From: Bordetella genomosp. 10 | GTDB taxonomy: Bacteria; Pseudomonadota; Gammaproteobacteria; Burkholderiales; Burkholderiaceae_B | Direction: 5' to 3' | DNA: 64,000 bases | Assembly (NCBI RefSeq): GCF_002261225.1 | Contig: NZ_NEVM01000005.1 | Location: 3,038,001-3,102,000 of the forward strand | Shown: positions 9,101-17,370 of the stretch, one piece after another | Numbering within the stretch: the stretch's first letter is position 1 | How the letters are laid out: each line of letters begins with the position of its first letter | The notes under the pieces: model-generated | What the model was told of the DNA's origin: nothing | What the model saw: the letters and a program-made list of their open reading frames with translations, nothing else | The model's database searches: none | Translations under genes and position numbers: made by a program

Positions 9101-9862
9101 CACCATGCCCGCATGGCCATGGAAGCCCAGGTCAATAACGACGCGGCCAAGGCGGAAGAAGCCGAGGAAATGCGTGAGCTCGAAATGAGCGTCTGGAAGA
9201 AGGTCGACGTCACACTCTATCCGTCGCAAGACGAGATCGACGAAGTACGACGCCTGGCGCCGGATATCCATAGCCGAGTAGTCTCGCCCTACGCGTTCGA
9301 CGTCGACACCGCCCAGCCGCTGTCGCTGAAAGGCCGCCGCAATATCGTATTCGTGGCCGGGTTCTCGCACCCGCCCAATGTCGCAGCCGCCATCTGGTTC
9401 TGCGAAAAGGTGTTTCCGCTGGTGCGGGCCCGCCTGGGGGATATCAAGCTCAGCCTGGTTGGGTCCAACCCCACGCAGCAAGTGCAGGGCTTGGCCACGC
9501 GAAATATCGAAGTCACTGGCTTCGTCAGCGATGCGGAACTTACCAAGCGCTATTCGGGGGCCCGCATGGCGGTCGCGCCCCTGCACTACGGCGCCGGCGT
9601 AAAGCTGAAGGTCGTCGAGGCTTTGAAAGAAGGCGTGCCCCTCGTCACCACCACGGTCGGGGCACAGGGCCTGCACGGCGTCGAGGCCGTCTGCGACGTC
9701 ATGGACGGGCCGGAAGCGTTCGCCGAGGCTGTCATCAGGCTGCTTCGGGACGACGCGCTATGGGCCGAGCGCTCGGCGGCACAGCGCAAATATGTGCTGG
9801 AACATTTTTCGAAGCATCGGATGACCGGCGATCTCGAAGCGGCTTTCGCCGGAATGGTCTAA
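6146..9862 (+). CDS. Multidomain glycosyltransferase: pyruvyltransferase-like + coiled coil + GT2 + GT4
   Basis: A 1238-residue cytoplasmic protein with a GTG start. Residues 1-300 resemble a polysaccharide pyruvyl transferase (CsaB-type fold), with LCGSLHAAILAVAYGVPFA near 190-210. Residues 300-460 are a strong coiled coil rich in Glu, Gln and Leu. Around 515-590 there are two copies of a short motif of the form HYxxxGxxxGxxP/A (LDHYVAYGAAEGRSP and LLHYIKRGRRAG). A GT2 domain follows from about 606 (VVSIIIPTYGQ, NNDTQ) to about 850. A GT4-type GT-B domain covers about 870-1238 (GAGVKLKVVEALKEGVPLV). It probably assembles part of the surface glycan. It overlaps nothing and is followed after two bases by waaC. 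Confidence 0.88.
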   Translation: MEELLYWLKGESEQNLGDFLSEYLSQHLFIRTPRRNAEVRIIGSALADFMVPAAAQDATTTEPGSTADSAPMPRLIAWGLGVRDEGSLSPEAQARIEVSAVRGPISASELKLGMNVPIGDPGLLMPALYSPRRNEHAASRTICIPHFHDRRTDAAILAASQCDLVLRASIPNDLHEIERFIDSLTSADFVLCGSLHAAILAVAYGVPFAYWDSGNIDLPIKWKDFSASIGIDAPFAATLDEGRKIWSGQIEGHIQLPPLGKLLASAPYIIRPDALLKVARHILARHTDQPACMAQLSAMIDAFGEKAEHFQQIADEATESDHHLRLLTTAYEAKMAELQQSLIAAEQAATEARKALADSEAAVADLESRHTQQIRELNLQLEDIHRQLGHENQRAQLGQELSSRLDLLRGKLGEKAAHAQLVQEVTAHLEQLQRELDNKAGLDAYAQDMQRRLHDLQHLYDATVGSLSWRVTAPLRNFLSRHPGAWRRMKRFVSILKAPSRLGAARRKAIIKQSCLFDADWYLESNADVRESRQNPLDHYVAYGAAEGRSPRRLFDVQYYLGQTRDRHAASRNPLLHYIKRGRRAGLAYSPIFAELSNLAFSEESNPVVSIIIPTYGQVDFTAQCLLSIYQSKPKVSFEIIVAEDASGDPDVQRLRAVKNINLIERKQNLGFLRSCNDAARVARGEYIFLLNNDTQVLPDALDELVAVFAAWPEKVGMAGARLLYPGGMLQEAGGLIWKDGAGDNFGKFDDANKHQFSYHRRADYISGAAIMIPKPLWEQLEGFDEHYLPAYCEDSDLAFRIRQAGHEVVYVSTASVVHFEGISHGRDLTQGIKAYQVENTKRLRERWKEVFLSEQAAHGDRSIRARDRAMHRKVTLVIDHYVPEPDKDAGSRTMTAFIEQLVASGRVVKFWPDNRHRSPYTTRFARMGVEVIYGPWIPSFEEWIQANGGDIDEVLLSRPQISVRYIDELNRHTRARLVYYGHDLHHARMAMEAQVNNDAAKAEEAEEMRELEMSVWKKVDVTLYPSQDEIDEVRRLAPDIHSRVVSPYAFDVDTAQPLSLKGRRNIVFVAGFSHPPNVAAAIWFCEKVFPLVRARLGDIKLSLVGSNPTQQVQGLATRNIEVTGFVSDAELTKRYSGARMAVAPLHYGAGVKLKVVEALKEGVPLVTTTVGAQGLHGVEAVCDVMDGPEAFAEAVIRLLRDDALWAERSAAQRKYVLEHFSKHRMTGDLEAAFAGMV

Positions 9863-9864
9863 CA

Positions 9865-10836
9865 ATGGCGACGCACATCCTCATCGTACGCACTTCATCG
9901 CTGGGCGACCTGGTGCATATGCTGCCGGCGATGTCGGATATTACGCGCCATGTGCCCGATGCCGAAATCGACTGGATCGCGGAAGAATCCTTCGCGGAGA
10001 TTCCCTCGTGGCACCCCGCCGTGCGCAACGTCATCAAGATTGCCCACCGCCGTTGGCGCAAATCATGGTGGTCGCCAGCCGTGCGCACAGAAAGGCGCCA
10101 ACTGCGCGAGCGGCTGCGCGAAGTACGATATGACGTCGTACTGGACATGCAGGCGTTGCTCAAATCGGCCTGGCTAGTGCGGCAGACAAAGGGTGTCAAG
10201 CATGGCCTTGACTGGAAGTCGGCCCGCGAACCGCTGGCCTCACTGTTCTACGATGTGCGCCACAGGGTCGAATTCTGGCAACCGGCGGTCATCCGCCAAC
10301 GCGAACTCGCCTCCCAGACATTCGGCTACACGCCATCGGGGAATCCGGACTTCGGCTTGCAGAATTTTGTCCGCCAGGCGGGCGCCGACCTGGAAAGCGT
10401 GCATCGCGATTATGCGGTGATCATGCCCAGCGCCAGCCGGCCCGACAAACTATGGCCGGAAGCGGACTGGCACGCCGTTTTCGACAAATTGTCGAGCGCC
10501 GGTTGCGCGCTCAAACTGCTCGCCGGCAATCAGGAAGAGGCCGAGCGCGCGCGCCTGCTGGTCGCAGGCCGGGAATATGCGAAGGTCTTGCCTCGGCAAG
10601 ACCTGACCTCGGTGGCGCGGGTGCTTGCGAGATCTCGGCTGATGGTTGGCCTGGACAGCGGCCTGACGCACCTGTCCGCCGCACTCGGACGGCCGACGAT
10701 AGGCATCTATCGGGCATCCACGCCGATACGGACGCCCCTGGTCGGGGACGCATTCACGGCGAGCCTGGGCGACCGCGGCGCTCCGCCCTCGCGCGACCTC
10801 GTTCTAGCTGCGGTCGAACAGGCGCTGGCCGCCTGA
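9865..10836 (+). CDS. waaC: LPS heptosyltransferase I
   Basis: A 323-residue GT9 enzyme that adds the first L-glycero-D-manno-heptose to Kdo in the LPS inner core. The N-terminus ILIVRTSSLGDLVHMLPA is diagnostic, and the C-terminal donor-site region GLDSGLTHLSAALGRPTIGIY is intact. It begins two bases after the stop of the upstream multidomain glycosyltransferase and ends nine bases before waaA, so the three genes are probably one transcript. The ADP-heptose genes hldE and hldD are not in this window. Confidence 0.93.
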   Translation: MATHILIVRTSSLGDLVHMLPAMSDITRHVPDAEIDWIAEESFAEIPSWHPAVRNVIKIAHRRWRKSWWSPAVRTERRQLRERLREVRYDVVLDMQALLKSAWLVRQTKGVKHGLDWKSAREPLASLFYDVRHRVEFWQPAVIRQRELASQTFGYTPSGNPDFGLQNFVRQAGADLESVHRDYAVIMPSASRPDKLWPEADWHAVFDKLSSAGCALKLLAGNQEEAERARLLVAGREYAKVLPRQDLTSVARVLARSRLMVGLDSGLTHLSAALGRPTIGIYRASTPIRTPLVGDAFTASLGDRGAPPSRDLVLAAVEQALAA

Positions 10837-10845
10837 CCTCTCAGA

Positions 10846-12174
10846 ATGGCGCGGCTCGCCTATACCCTGCTGTTGTGGCTACTGGCCCCTTTGATCTGGC
10901 TAGGAATGGCGAGACGCGGCCGCAAGGCCGGGGGCGATTGGGGCATCTTCAGCGCGGCTCGCTTTGGACGCTATGCCACCGACCCGGACCCGAACTTTCG
11001 GGCCCCGGTTTGGGTGCATGCGGTGAGCCTGGGGGAGACCCGTGCCGCCCAGCCACTGGTCACGGCGCTGCTGGAACAAGGCCACCGGATATTGCTAACG
11101 CATACGACGGCGACGGGACGCACCGAAGGCGCCCGCCTTTTCGCCGCTGCGCGGACGCAGGGACAATTGCGTCAGGCCTGGCTGCCGTATGACTTTCCGG
11201 GCGCGGTGCGGCGTTTCCTGGCTTACCACGAACCGCGCTGCGGCGTGTTGATCGAACGGGAAGTGTGGCCCAACCTGCAACACGAGGCACGGCACAAGGG
11301 CATACCGATGCTGCTGGTCAGCGCCCGGTTTTCCGCCTCGTCACTGCGTCAGTTCCGCTGGATGCGGTGGATATTGCAACCGGCCTATGCATCCTTGTCG
11401 CTGGTGCTGGCACAGACAGAGGAGGACGCCGCGCGGCTAGCCCATGCCGGGTCGCTCGCCCCACGTGTTTGCGGCAATCTCAAATTCGACGTGCAGCTGG
11501 ATCCGGCCCAGCTTGAACAGGGACGGGCATGGCGGCGTGAGCTTGCCCGCCCTGTCATCACGATATCCAGCACGCGGAATGGCGAGGAGGCGCAATTCGT
11601 GGAGGCCATCACGCCAGGGTATCGCCTCCGCTCCGTCGCACTGGCGGGACACGCCCTGGTGCCGGATGCCCTGACCGTACCGCCCGAGGCGTTTTATTTA
11701 TTGATTCCGCGCCATCCACAACGGTTCACAGAGGTCGCTGCAATGCTGGATCAGACGGGCCTGCCGTTCGCGCAACGCTCACGGCCGGAACCCGCGGCCG
11801 CGGCAGAAAGCCTGATATTTCTAGGCGACTCGCTAGGCGAAATGGCGTTCTACTATGGCGCGTCCGATATCGCCATCGTAGCCGGCGGCTTCGCGCCGCT
11901 GGGTGGCCAAAATCTGATCGAAGCGTGTGCCGCCGGATTGCCTGTCATCGTGGGGCCGCACATGTTCAACTTCGCGCAGGCCACGCAAGATGCCCTGCAG
12001 GCCGGCGCGGCCATCCAAGTCGAAAACGCCGCTCAGGCGCTGAAAGAAGCCTGGGCGCTTCTACAGGACGAACCACGCAGGCAACGCATGGCGGCTGCGG
12101 CGCTGGCTTGGACAACGGCACACCGTGGCGCTACAGAGAGGATCCTAGCAGCCTTACGGCCATGGCTGAGCTGA
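10846..12174 (+). CDS. waaA: 3-deoxy-D-manno-octulosonic acid (Kdo) transferase
   Basis: A 442-residue GT30 enzyme that transfers Kdo from CMP-Kdo to lipid IVA at the inner membrane. It has an N-terminal hydrophobic anchor (LAYTLLLWLLAPLIWLG), the catalytic Glu in WVHAVSLGETRAAQPL, and the donor-binding segment GGQNLIEACAAGLPVIVGP. Length and domain order are normal. The gene follows waaC closely in the same direction. Confidence 0.94.
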   Translation: MARLAYTLLLWLLAPLIWLGMARRGRKAGGDWGIFSAARFGRYATDPDPNFRAPVWVHAVSLGETRAAQPLVTALLEQGHRILLTHTTATGRTEGARLFAAARTQGQLRQAWLPYDFPGAVRRFLAYHEPRCGVLIEREVWPNLQHEARHKGIPMLLVSARFSASSLRQFRWMRWILQPAYASLSLVLAQTEEDAARLAHAGSLAPRVCGNLKFDVQLDPAQLEQGRAWRRELARPVITISSTRNGEEAQFVEAITPGYRLRSVALAGHALVPDALTVPPEAFYLLIPRHPQRFTEVAAMLDQTGLPFAQRSRPEPAAAAESLIFLGDSLGEMAFYYGASDIAIVAGGFAPLGGQNLIEACAAGLPVIVGPHMFNFAQATQDALQAGAAIQVENAAQALKEAWALLQDEPRRQRMAAAALAWTTAHRGATERILAALRPWLS

Positions 12175-12262
12175 AACAGACTGAAAACTGCTGGGCATAC
12201 GCCGCATGAATGGCGGTTATTATCCTCAGCACATACGACGCAAATACAACAAGCCACTCCTT

Positions 12263-13303
12263 ATGCAGAACTTTCGGAATTTTCGCAGCCGGGCGCCCTT
12301 GCGGCTCGGTCTCGCCGGTGGCGGTACCGACCTTTCTCCGTACAGTGACCTGTATGGAGGGGCAGTCCTGAATCTCACCATTGGCCGTTACGCCAATGCT
12401 TCGCTGAAACTCACCGAAAGCGATACCGTCCGTATCAATTCGCTCGACGGCGGTTATTCTGACGAATTTCCCGTGGGGCGGCTTCCGATCAACGGCCCGC
12501 ACGCCTTGGCGGCCGGTGTCTACAACCGAATCGTCAAGGATTATCTGCACGGGCAGGGTTTTGGTGCCGAAATCTGCACGTCCATCGATGCGCCGCAAGG
12601 TTCCGGCCTGGGCGCATCTTCCGCGCTGACAGTGGCGCTGGTCGATGTCTTCCGGGTGGCTTTCGGCCTGCCGCTGGGCGAATACGATGTGGCCCATCTT
12701 GCCTTCGAAATCGAACGCCTGGACCTGGGACTGGCTGGTGGCAAGCAGGATCAGTACGCCGCCTCTTTTGGCGGCATCAACTTTATAGAGTTCCTAGCTC
12801 AGGATCGCGTCATCGTGAATCCGCTGCGCATCAGCGAATCCATGCTCAATGACTTGCAGGCCGCCATCGTCATTTGCTTCAGCGGCCAATCCCGTGCGTC
12901 GGAAACCGTGATCAAAGCCCAGGTATCCTCCATTACGGCAGAAGACCCTGTCGTGCTGGCTAGCCTGCATAAATTGAAAGAAGATGCGCGGGAAATGAAG
13001 CTCGCATTGTCCCGGGGCGATTTCTCCGCGCTGGCTCGCGTCCTGAACGAGTCATGGAAGGCCAAGAAAGCGACCGCGCAGGGCGTCAGCAATGCCCAGA
13101 TCGACCAGCTCTGGGAAATTGCCCATCGCAACGGCGCATTTGCCGGCAAAGTATCGGGCGCGGGTGGTGGTGGCTTCGTCATGTTTCTTGTCGACCCCGA
13201 CGCGCGTACCCGTTTATTCGGCGCCTTGGCGCAAGCCGGCGGCGTGCCGGACGGCATCACTCTGACCAGTAAAGGTGTTGAAAGTTGGCCAACTCGTATT
13301 TGA
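12263..13303 (+). CDS. hddA: D-glycero-alpha-D-manno-heptose 7-phosphate kinase
   Basis: A 346-residue GHMP kinase that would form the 1,7-bisphosphate on the GDP-heptose route. Motifs are RAPLRLGLAGGGTDLSPY at the N-terminus, the ATP loop PQGSGLGASSAL and the C-terminal KVSGAGGGGFVMF. The start at 12263 (MQNFRNF) places the first motif at the usual distance from the N-terminus. An in-frame ATG at 12206 would add 19 residues with no clear family match; neither start has a good ribosome-binding site. The 3' end overlaps gmhA by 19 bases. Together with gmhA and the fused hddC/hddB it makes a full GDP-D,D-heptose set. Confidence 0.9.
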   Translation: MQNFRNFRSRAPLRLGLAGGGTDLSPYSDLYGGAVLNLTIGRYANASLKLTESDTVRINSLDGGYSDEFPVGRLPINGPHALAAGVYNRIVKDYLHGQGFGAEICTSIDAPQGSGLGASSALTVALVDVFRVAFGLPLGEYDVAHLAFEIERLDLGLAGGKQDQYAASFGGINFIEFLAQDRVIVNPLRISESMLNDLQAAIVICFSGQSRASETVIKAQVSSITAEDPVVLASLHKLKEDAREMKLALSRGDFSALARVLNESWKAKKATAQGVSNAQIDQLWEIAHRNGAFAGKVSGAGGGGFVMFLVDPDARTRLFGALAQAGGVPDGITLTSKGVESWPTRI

Positions 13304-13893
13304 ACTTGATCCAGGAAGACCTGCGTTCCGCGCGTGATCTGCTGACGGAAATGCTCGCCCAACCGGCGCTCATCGAAAACGTCGAGGCAGCCGCACGGAC
13401 CGTCGTCGACGCGTTACGCGCCGGCAACAAGGTGCTGCTATGTGGTAATGGCGGCAGCGCGGCCGACGCCCAGCACATTGCCGCGGAATTCGTATCGCGC
13501 TTCAATTTCGACCGCGATCCCCTCGCCGCAATCGCCCTGACGACGGACACGTCCATCATCACCGCGATCGGCAACGATTATGGCTATGAATTTCTGTTCG
13601 CGCGCCAAGTGGCGGCGCTGGCCAAACCAGGTGACGTATTCATCGGTATTACCACTTCCGGCCGTTCGCCCAATGTGCTGAAGGCCGTGGACGCAGCCAG
13701 GAAGTTGGGCGTGAAAACGATAGGCTTGACCGGCAACAACGACAGTCCGATCAATACCGCCTGCGACATCGTCATCAATATTCCATCGCCCAAGACCCCC
13801 TTGATCCAGCAGGCGCACATTACCGTCGGCCATACAATTTGTGCCATCGCCGAACTGGAAATGTTCGGCGGGCCACAACAGGACAAGCAGTGA
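13285..13893 (+). CDS. gmhA: Sedoheptulose-7-phosphate isomerase
   Basis: A 202-residue SIS-domain isomerase that converts sedoheptulose 7-phosphate into D-glycero-D-manno-heptose 7-phosphate, the shared first step of ADP- and GDP-heptose synthesis. CGNGGSAADAQHIAAEF and TTSGRSPNVLKA are typical. The start appears to be TTG at 13285, with AAAGG nine bases upstream, inside the end of hddA; the overlap suggests translational coupling. The stop overlaps the next gene's GTG start as GTGA. Confidence 0.93.
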   Translation: MANSYLNLIQEDLRSARDLLTEMLAQPALIENVEAAARTVVDALRAGNKVLLCGNGGSAADAQHIAAEFVSRFNFDRDPLAAIALTTDTSIITAIGNDYGYEFLFARQVAALAKPGDVFIGITTSGRSPNVLKAVDAARKLGVKTIGLTGNNDSPINTACDIVINIPSPKTPLIQQAHITVGHTICAIAELEMFGGPQQDKQ

Positions 13894-15101
13894 AGCCGCA
13901 ACGCGCGCCTACCCAAGCAGTCATCCTCGTCGGCGGCCTCGGATCCAGGCTGGGCGAGCTGACAAGGAACTACCCCAAGCCCCTGCTGCCCGTGGCCGGC
14001 AAGCCTTTTCTCGACCTGGTGATTTGGCACCTGGCTCGCTACGGCTTCCGCCAGGTGCTGCTCCTGGCGGGGCATGGCGCCAAGGTGGTCGAGCAATATG
14101 CCGCCGAATCGGCGTTCCGCGACCGCATCGCCATCGACATTGTGATCGAGCCCGCGCCCATGGGGACCGCGGGTGCGCTGTCCTTTGCACGGGACAAACT
14201 GGATGATATCTTCCTGCTGACCAATGGCGACTCCATCTTCGACTTCAACTGGCTGGACCTGCATACCAGGTTCGCCCTGCAGCCCGAGGCCTTGATTTCG
14301 ATGGGTCTGAGGCGCCTGCCGGACGCCAGCCGTTTCGGTGCGGTCGTCCTGGACGGACACCGGGTAAAGGGTTTCCAGCATCGCGGCAGCGGCGACGGCG
14401 GATTGGTCAACGGCGGCGTCTATTGCATGCGCAAGGAATTACTGGCCGAGTTGCCGGCCAGGGGTTCGCTGGAACAGGAAGTCATGCCCCGACTGGCCAC
14501 CATGGGGAAAATCTGCGGGAAGGAGTATTCCGGATTCTTTCTGGACATAGGTGTTCCGGAGTCTTATGCGGTCGCTGAAACCACGGTTTGGGAAAGTCGT
14601 GTTCGCCCGGCTATCTTCTTCGACCGTGATGGTGTGCTCAATATCGATAAAGGCTATGTGGGACAGCGCGAACGCTTCGAGTGGCAGGAAGATGCGATCG
14701 CGGCGGTCAAACTCGCTAATGACCAGGGCTACTTCGTCTTCGTCGTAACCAATCAGGCAGGTATCGCTCGCGGCTACTATACTGAAGCTGACATGATGGC
14801 GCTGCATCGACATATGCAGGGGGAGTTGCGCGCCAACGGTGCCCATATCGACGATATCCGATTCTGCCCGCACCACGTCGACGGTTCAGTAAAGCCCTTG
14901 GCCATCGATTGCGAATGCCGCAAGCCCAAGCCAGCAATGCTACTCGCGCTGTTGGACACTTGGCCCGCCGCAGTCTCTGACAGCATTCTTATCGGAGATA
15001 AGACTACCGATATTGACGCTGCGAACGCGGCTGGCATACGCGGGCACCTGTATACGGAAGGAAGTTTGAGCGATTGCGTTAAAGCTTTAATTTGTCCCTA
15101 A
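13890..15101 (+). CDS. Fused heptose-1-phosphate guanylyltransferase (HddC-like) and HAD phosphatase (HddB/GmhB-like)
   Basis: A 403-residue two-domain protein. Residues 1-235 are a nucleotidyltransferase (LVGGLGSRLGELTRNYPKP, TNGDSIFDFN) of the HddC/RfbA-like type. Residues about 238-400 are a HAD-IIIA phosphatase of the GmhB/HisB-N type with FFDRDGVLN, VTNQAGIARG, CRKPKPAM and IGDKTTDIDAA, and the zinc-loop residues CPHH and CEC. It would remove the 7-phosphate and attach GMP, completing GDP-D-glycero-D-manno-heptose. The GTG start overlaps the gmhA stop (GTGA). The nucleotide used is inferred from the neighbouring hddA, not visible directly. Confidence 0.88.
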   Translation: MKPQRAPTQAVILVGGLGSRLGELTRNYPKPLLPVAGKPFLDLVIWHLARYGFRQVLLLAGHGAKVVEQYAAESAFRDRIAIDIVIEPAPMGTAGALSFARDKLDDIFLLTNGDSIFDFNWLDLHTRFALQPEALISMGLRRLPDASRFGAVVLDGHRVKGFQHRGSGDGGLVNGGVYCMRKELLAELPARGSLEQEVMPRLATMGKICGKEYSGFFLDIGVPESYAVAETTVWESRVRPAIFFDRDGVLNIDKGYVGQRERFEWQEDAIAAVKLANDQGYFVFVVTNQAGIARGYYTEADMMALHRHMQGELRANGAHIDDIRFCPHHVDGSVKPLAIDCECRKPKPAMLLALLDTWPAAVSDSILIGDKTTDIDAANAAGIRGHLYTEGSLSDCVKALICP

Positions 15102-15151
15102 AATTTCTAGTACGCCATCCCAATAACACCATGCATCATGCGGCGGCAGGA

Positions 15152-16090
15152 TTAAGGGTTTACTATACGCCGCCTTAGTTCCTGAACTTCCGCATCCAGC
15201 GACAAAGCCCATGTTGTCCGTTCCGCGGCGATGTGGGACTCTACATAACAACGAGCGCTTTCCAGGCCCACGCTGTGCATAAGCGGCCCAAACTTCGAGT
15301 CGCACAATGTTTTTCGGTTCATCGGGTGTGGCGACCAAATACGTCCCAGCAGTTCGTCCGGTGAATCGACCGTCTCTCCCATAAATTCGGCGAGGAAGGC
15401 CCAGTCCCGGCCATAAAGGGGAATCAATTGAAACCCGTGTCGATTGAATATTCCCTTCAGCCCTTGAAGCCCATATGAAACGATATGGCCGCGTATGTGA
15501 GGATCCAGATAACCAGGATCTTGGGTTTTAACGAATGACGGCTGCGCGGAATTAAAAAAATATACAGCCCGCGGATTGGAAACGGCAGCCAACTGAGCGA
15601 TCAGAATGTCCAGAACCTCAGGTGGTAGGTGTTCGATCACCTCGATGCAGACACCCGCGTCGAACCTGATTTCCAGATCGCCAACCTGCCCTATCCGGTA
15701 GTTGGGATGCATCGTCCTGAACGCCTCAGGCGGCGGAAAATATTCAACCCCATAAATCATGTCCGCGGATTCAGGCAATACCGTCGAGAAGGCATCTAAC
15801 AAATAGCCCGGCCCGCTGCCCACGTCAAGAAAATTGATTATTTGCCGGCGGGCATAGAAAAAGGTTTCGGCTACCCGTTGCAAGCTTGAGCCAAACGACC
15901 GCTCCCGCGCAGAACGGGTTTCAAACTCCCAATAAGTTTCATCGTAATTCCTGACTTTTCCGGAGACAACATTTTCGATGAATGATGGCTCCGCAAAAAG
16001 CGAAGAGCACGTTATGCACTCGTAATATTGAATGCCATCCACAATCCTATATTTGGTGCTTCCTACCCCTCGGCATACGACACAGATCAT
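15152..16090 (-). CDS. SAM-dependent methyltransferase with N-terminal zinc-binding motif
   Basis: A 312-residue protein. Two CxxC pairs near the N-terminus (ICVVC and CITC) look like a small zinc ribbon, as in many sugar C- or O-methyltransferases. The SAM site FLDVGSGPGYLLDAF follows, then GVCIEVIEHLPPEVL. ATG at 16090 has an AAGGGG ribosome-binding site at good spacing; a GTG two codons upstream is less likely. It is the last gene of the minus-strand polysaccharide run and faces hddC/hddB head-on, with 50 bases between. A glycan methylation role is inferred from context. Base composition is lower in GC than the window ends. Confidence 0.82.
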   Translation of the reverse strand: MICVVCRGVGSTKYRIVDGIQYYECITCSSLFAEPSFIENVVSGKVRNYDETYWEFETRSARERSFGSSLQRVAETFFYARRQIINFLDVGSGPGYLLDAFSTVLPESADMIYGVEYFPPPEAFRTMHPNYRIGQVGDLEIRFDAGVCIEVIEHLPPEVLDILIAQLAAVSNPRAVYFFNSAQPSFVKTQDPGYLDPHIRGHIVSYGLQGLKGIFNRHGFQLIPLYGRDWAFLAEFMGETVDSPDELLGRIWSPHPMNRKTLCDSKFGPLMHSVGLESARCYVESHIAAERTTWALSLDAEVQELRRRIVNP

Positions 16091-16207
16091 AATCACCCCT
16101 TGCTATCCAAGCACTGTCACCACTCCCCACGCCAAACCATTCGAGATTAAATCAGGATTATCTCAGTATGCAATCCACCCAAGGCCGGGCATCTCTTCGG
16201 GACAAAT

Positions 16208-17305
16208 TCAACCAGAAGCAATCCCGGAAGCCGCTCGTCGCTTCTCAAGCGCTTCATTAAAAATTCCCATCACACCCACCACGACTATGTGGACAACCCA
16301 GGAAAGCATTACGGTCGAAATAAGGTAGAACGGATATATTAGCCACAAAGGCCCCTTGACAAAACCAAAAAAGTGGCGATAGAAACCCACGAAGGGCATA
16401 TGAACCAGATATATTTCGAACGAAAAACTGTTTAACCAGGGAAGAGACCAACGTAACTTGGCGAGTTGATAGATACAGAGCAGGGCTCCTGCGCACAGAA
16501 CCGGATCAACGAAACTGCGATAGGTCGGGGAAAAACTTCCCACCGTGCCGGCCAGCCAAAGCAAGACTCCGGCAGGCCACATTCTATTCAAAAATCTCGC
16601 GGTACCGATTTGATCCTTCCATGTATAAATTCCCAAAAGGATCCCAACGGCAAAAGAGCCCATCCAGTATGTCAGCGACATTATGGCACCGAACGGCCCA
16701 AAATCAATTCCAGACTTTACGACGACAATCTGAATGGCCAGCAATATTATTAATGCAACTAACCTGGTTCGCTCACAAAGCCTGAAGAACAACGGGAATA
16801 AAATGTACAACGGAATCAGAGTGAATAGAAACCAATGATGGGTGGAGAGGTAATTGGTGCCGCGAAGATTAACGAGGAAAACATTGGCAAACCACTCACG
16901 GGGGCTGGTGGGGGTGACATATGGCACATCCCAGCTGCCCACCGCATGCATGACAACTTGATAAGCAAAAATCAGTGAAATAGTCGTCCAGTATGGCAAG
17001 TAGATCCTCCACGCTCTTGTGGCGATGAAGGCGGGCCATGCGCGTGCTTGCCGCATTCGTGAGAGAGCCAATCCGAAGCCACTGGCCGCGAAGAACAACT
17101 CGTTGCCCTGCCATCCCAACTGAAACGGCACGAGAAATACGTCCTTCCATGATGACACGAGCGCCGCTGGCGTTGCGGCACGTTCCGAAAAAAACAGGAA
17201 GAAATGGAAGGACAGAACTCCTAACATTGCCAGGAGCTTCATATTATCGACCCACGGGACTACTACTAGTGGCCCGCGACTATTGGCGCCTTCTGATTTG
17301 GTCAT
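16208..17305 (-). CDS. Acyltransferase family 3 (OafA/YrhL-like) membrane protein
   Basis: A 365-residue integral membrane protein with about ten helices. The conserved His of the family appears in LGVLSFHFFLFF, followed by FFAASGFGLALSR and RAWRIYLPYW. Members transfer acetyl or other acyl groups to surface sugars at the inner membrane. It lies within the polysaccharide locus, so O-acetylation of the O-antigen is the likely role. AT content is higher than in flanking housekeeping genes. Confidence 0.88.
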   Translation of the reverse strand: MTKSEGANSRGPLVVVPWVDNMKLLAMLGVLSFHFFLFFSERAATPAALVSSWKDVFLVPFQLGWQGNELFFAASGFGLALSRMRQARAWPAFIATRAWRIYLPYWTTISLIFAYQVVMHAVGSWDVPYVTPTSPREWFANVFLVNLRGTNYLSTHHWFLFTLIPLYILFPLFFRLCERTRLVALIILLAIQIVVVKSGIDFGPFGAIMSLTYWMGSFAVGILLGIYTWKDQIGTARFLNRMWPAGVLLWLAGTVGSFSPTYRSFVDPVLCAGALLCIYQLAKLRWSLPWLNSFSFEIYLVHMPFVGFYRHFFGFVKGPLWLIYPFYLISTVMLSWVVHIVVVGVMGIFNEALEKRRAASGIASG

Positions 17306-17370
17306 CTTGAACCCTCTAGTCTATATTCAGATTGATTTATATTAGTTTATAGAAGACGCGCGACAGAATT

